This document shows positions 60,380 to 64,000 of a stretch of 64,000 nt of DNA, piece after piece. This DNA is from Zhengitettix transpicula. Its lineage: Eukaryota; Arthropoda; Insecta; Orthoptera; Tetrigidae. Below the pieces are notes generated by a model. It was not told where the DNA came from and searched no databases. It saw only the letters and a program-made list of their open reading frames with translations. Positions within the stretch are counted from its first letter, which is position 1, and each line of letters begins with the position of its first letter. The stretch is from the NCBI GenBank assembly GCA_037074705.1, contig CM073593.1, positions 101,021,738-101,085,737 of the forward strand, read 5' to 3'. The position numbers were made by a program, and so were the translations under genes.

Positions 60380-62185
60380 TATTACACATTATAAAAATAA
60401 AATCTTTAATAACCAGATACACAAAAAATAATTTTATTATTTGAATAATAATTTATCAATAAGGGTTAGATTATCAGTAAAAAAAGATCGCCGTCAGTGT
60501 TATTATTCCGATTCTTAACTGAATGATATAAGAAATTGTTTATAAACAATTTTGTTCTTTTATGGTTTTAGATAACGAAGTACAATTCTTCTCTCGCCAC
60601 TCATAAAATATTACTAAAATAAATGTCATTTTTATCTCTTACTTGAGTTAATCTATGTTTTATTCCCTTAACACAATGCGGAATGTTAAACTGGCATAGA
60701 TCCATATTTGTCAGCCTGTTGTTTGACTAATAGTGTAAAGAACGATTATAAATTACACCCAGATAAAACAATACAGTATTGTTCGGCTAATTTATAGAGT
60801 CAGCCGGTTTGTTTGTATGTGTATGTGTGTGTGTGTGTGTGTGTCGCTTTGTTGACCCGCACTGGTTTAAACAGCAGCTTCTGCCAAATATCAAAACGGG
60901 GAAGAGAGAGAGAGAAAAAAAACAGTTTGTCCTGATTAAGAGCATTTATTTCCAGAATAATACATTCAATGCCTGACATGGTACAAATGTCCTCAGCTGT
61001 GCGGTTTCCATCAAACGAAAAACAGGTCAGTATTTCGCGAGCAATGAGGCATTATTTTAAATGGTCTAGATGTTAGAGAACTACTCAGGAGAGAGCCAAG
61101 GCTTAATTACCAGAAGTGGCTTCCGCATGCACCATGGATGATTATTATTACTCTTGGAATTGCAGGTGTCACGCGGCTCTCCAAGGCCGTACCTTCAAAA
61201 CTGATAATCGTGGGTTTGAGAATCGTGAGACCAATAGAAAGGTTCCACCTAAGGGGAAAACTGGAATAGGTGACCGAAAAAAAAGGTTTATTTTTAGAGG
61301 ATGTGTAATGGTAATAAAGTTTCAGTGGGGATGTAATCGCCCAATTAGGAGTTTTCGGAGAAGAAGAATCTAATTGAAGTGATTTTATTTACAATTTCGA
61401 ATGAAGAACATTCACAGAAATATGAACCGTTACAGTTGGTCTCCTTCAGAGGATCTGGACAGAGGAGGCTTTGCTCAAACCCACGCCAACACAGACCGCG
61501 GGCACACCGGCACACAGGGGGGGAGGGGGGGAGGCAACTGAAGACCAATCAGCTACTGGTAACCGGACAGGCAGCGACGCTCCGACTCCATGATTTGCCA
61601 ATCAAAGTTTGGCCTGCGAACTTGTTGACAAGTAACATGATTCGGGGGTTTCATCGAACTAACATTGTGTAGGTATCAGTTAGACCTCCGTGGTACGACT
61701 GTTGATTAACATCCGAACTCCTGGTAGCTTGACAAGATCAGATATTCTTGTTAAATAAAGGTTTTCAAATACAAAAAATAATTATAATGACAAATTATTA
61801 ACAATTATAAAATTCCCAATGCATTCTTTCTTAAATAACTGCACTCCAATTGCACATTTCACAAGGAAGAAGCATTGTTGGTGTCTGTGTCGCTGATTGT
61901 CAGACGCAGTTTTTTTATGATTAATGAGTTCCTTCTAAAATTGGTCTTGTAACCAGGAAATACTTGCTGTGAATCAAACTAGAATTATATGTAGTTTATA
62001 TATACTTTTTAATTTATTACCAATAACAGACACTTTATTTGAAAAAAATTAAATTACGACGTTTTGGTAACTATATGTATATAGTTCAGGTTATAACATG
62101 ACTGATTGGACATGTAGAGACTAGTGAAACTTGAAATTATTCCCGCTATGAAGCAATATTCTTTGAATTCCACAGTTAATTTATA
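60380..62185. other. No supportable gene; (GT)n at 60818-60845
   Basis: A GC-richer patch at 61080-61660 has frames at 61116-61373 and 61379-61672 without a recognised domain. A (GA)n run lies near 60904. Confidence 0.4.
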
Positions 62186-62187
62186 CT

Positions 62188-62538
62188 TTGGCCATACGGT
62201 AAGAGTTGTTGGCTGTTCCCGTTGGAACAGTCGGCCAGCTGCCTCCTAAACTGGATAAGGTACGGAGAACGGAATGCTGCGACCCTACAGTAAACTCTTC
62301 TCCCGCTATCGGAAGGGCGTGGGACAAGTACCCAATGCCCGACCTACCTGGTGCAAATTTTTCTAAGGTTTTCCTTGTATTACTTTAAGGCGAATTGCCG
62401 GGTAGGATCCTTAAACTATAGCCCGGGGGCCCTAGTTAACCCTTGGCTACCTTCCTCTACCCTTCCGCATCCCTTCCTATGCTATTAAAGGGGACTTGCC
62501 ACCATGTGGATTACCCTCATGTAGCCTGTTACCAGAAA
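62188..62538 (+). mobile_element. R1 copy, type A, 5'-truncated
   Basis: Starts at TTGGCCATACGGTAAGAG and ends GTAGCCTGTTACCAGAAAAAA. Lacks the TTTCAAAT part of the tail. Confidence 0.85.
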
Positions 62539-62771
62539 AAATATATATATATAAATATATTCGAAAGAAAAAATCATATAGTAGGATACATTATTTATAA
62601 GTGCATTGCGCCTGGAATATTACCGTTTTTAATAATTTAATTATTTAACGCAAATTATTGGTCAATATGTATGTTAATCATATATTTAAAGTTCAATAAT
62701 CGGTCAATTTGTCAGGAAATTTAAGTTTTATTTCTTCAACTTAATGTAGAGAATTATTACAATATTTATGC

Positions 62772-62800
62772 GTTTCGTCCACTATTTTAAACCTCGTCAG
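62772..62800 (-). ncRNA. Hammerhead-like core, weak stem II
   Basis: CTGACGA (62800-62794), a poorly paired 17-base spacer, then GAAAC (62776-62772) and GCATAA. The boxes are intact; the folding is doubtful. Confidence 0.35.
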
Positions 62801-62884
62801 ATAATGGATAAATATGCAGCGTACACTTACCAATAATATGGATATATAAGATATTAAAAATGATTGTCAATTTTTACATTTATT

Positions 62885-63054
62885 GGATGAAGTTCTCTCG
62901 GGATTCCAACCGGGTAGCGTAGGTTTATATACACAAGGTTTCGATGGCTTGCACCGCCATCTTCTTCACCATAAGAAGATGGCGGTGCAAGCCATCTAAA
63001 CGTTGTGTTTATAAAACTACGCTACCCGGTTGGAATCCCCAGAGAACTTCATCC
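62885..63054. mobile_element. Fold-back element, near-perfect hairpin
   Basis: A 170-bp inverted repeat: GGATGAAGTTCTCTCGGG opposes CCCCAGAGAACTTCATCC, ATTCCAACCGGGTAGCGTAG opposes CTACGCTACCCGGTTGGAAT, and GATGGCTTGCACCGCCATCT opposes AGATGGCGGTGCAAGCCATC, with a loop of only a few bases near 62969. The GAAAC and box 1 strands are each mutated on one arm. Same family as 46144-46316. Confidence 0.9.
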
Positions 63055-63128
63055 TGCAACTACACCGGGAAAACCTACATTCCTTATTTACATTTATTGT
63101 TTAAGTTTTGCTTCTTTAAGCATATTAC

Positions 63129-63158
63129 CTGATGAAGTCCAAAAATATTAGACGAAAC
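63129..63158 (+). ncRNA. Hammerhead-like core with canonical CTGATGA
   Basis: CTGATGA (63129-63135), AGTCC...TTAGAC (GTC/GAC stem II), GAAAC (63154-63158), then GTAACA. This is the only locus here with the textbook CTGATGA box. Stem III would have to form within GTAACAATATTG and is not obvious. Confidence 0.5.
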
Positions 63159-63339
63159 GTAACAATATTGTAAAAAAAATTTTTTGTCTAAGTTTGATAA
63201 ATCAAGTTTTAATTTTCTGTTGGTTTGAATATTTAGATTTTTTTAAAAAAATAAGTGTTCTAACATTGTTCATATATTCGTCTATAGTCTGTTAAATAGA
63301 TTCACCCAGGGATAATTAATACTGTATTAATAGTGATTA

Positions 63340-63616
63340 CGCTTAATAAATTTTGTTATTTCCAAAACGTAGTTTAGTTAGTGTTCAAATTTATTATTGA
63401 AAGTGAACTAATAGTAGTTACACAATTTATTTTAATTACAACATATATATATTATTCTGGGAAAAATGTTTAATTTATTTTATATTGATATTATTGTTAA
63501 ATTTATATTGATTTATGTTTACTTTTAATAAATTTTGTGCTTTCTATATTGCATACACGTGTTAACATTTATTATTAAAAGCTAATTAATAGTGGTTACA
63601 TTATTTATTTTTAATT

Positions 63617-63652
<36 letters not shown>

Positions 63653-63811
63653 CTGGGAAAAATATTTAATTTATTCATATTGATATTATTGTTAAATTTA
63701 TGGTGATTAATATTTACGTTTAATAAATTTTGTGTTTTCTATATTCTATACACGTGTTCAAATTTATTATTAAAAGCGAATTAATAGTGGTTACATTATT
63801 TATTTTTAATT

Positions 63812-63846
<35 letters not shown>

Positions 63847-64000
63847 ATCTGGGAAAAGTCTTTAATTTATTTTATATTGATATTACTGTTAAATTTATGG
63901 TGATTAATATTTACGTTTAATAAATTTTGTGTTTTCTTTATTCTATATTCTATATACGTGTTCACATTTATTATTAAAAGCGAGTTAATAGTGGTTACAT
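63340..64000 (+). repeat. Tandem array, about 182-197 bp period, runs off the edge
   Basis: TAATAAATTTTGTG-type starts recur at about 63345, 63527, 63722 and 63919. Each unit holds ACACGTGTTCA.ATTTATTATT, AATAGTGGTTAC, a (TA)n block and ATCTGGGAAAA. At least 3.4 units are visible, and later units resemble each other more than the first. Confidence 0.9.

Overview
This window looks like transposon-rich intergenic DNA from an arthropod nuclear genome, probably an insect. The reasons are high A+T with many (TA)n, (GT)n and (CT)n tracts, no compact reading frames, no operon structure or bacterial promoters, and a eukaryotic transposon mix (mariner, Helitron, Penelope-like, LINE, tRNA-derived SINE). 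I cannot fix the order from sequence alone. I found no intact host protein-coding gene, no true tRNA or rRNA gene and no CRISPR. Every recognisable coding stretch is a decayed transposon gene.

The commonest component is a dispersed retroposon that I call R1. A full copy is about 540 bp, ends in poly(A), has a hairpin-forming head and carries target-site duplications of 12-13 bp where they can be checked. About 28 copies or fragments lie at 8.5-9.6, 11.0-11.6, 13.1-14.1, 22.8-24.6, 25.1, 31.3-32.1, 33.7-34.3, 37.9-38.7, 48.3, 49.3, 50.2, 51.3-52.6, 57.6-58.2 and 62.2 kb, often side by side. Two tail types exist (A and B). Three LINE 3' ends (17.7, 47.3 and 60 kb) encode the end of a reverse transcriptase with a Cys/His knuckle. 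A tRNA-derived SINE lies at 19.3-19.6 kb.

Helitrons form two families. Hel1 has two copies about 98% identical by eye (3.2-4.0 and 44.7-45.4 kb). Hel2 has three (19.7-20.5, 44.6-46.0 and 48.4-48.6 kb). The second Hel1 copy sits exactly inside a Hel2 copy. Three further remnants (6.5-7.0, 54.1-54.9 and 55.8-56.3 kb) are built from tandem units of about 240-290 bp. One mariner (29.1-30.3 kb) has TIRs and a TA duplication but a broken transposase; it lies inside a Penelope-type tail whose two halves can be followed on either side.

The most interesting signal is a set of small structured elements with the conserved strands of a hammerhead ribozyme core: CTGANGA, a hairpin, then GAAAC. They recur at about 5.7, 7.3, 22.1, 22.6, 28.8, 46.2, 50.5, 62.8 and 63.1 kb on both strands. 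One lies just downstream of a degraded Penelope-type GIY-YIG endonuclease reading frame at 5.9-6.1 kb. Several sit in long fold-backs. This fits what is known of Penelope-like retroelements and their non-autonomous relatives, but ribozyme activity here is inference.

The rest is AT-rich sequence with older repeats (R3, R4, R5, R7), a large compound microsatellite at 40.3-41.0 kb, a palindrome of about 350 bp at 12.06-12.41 kb, and the start of a tandem array (182-197 bp period) that runs off the right edge.
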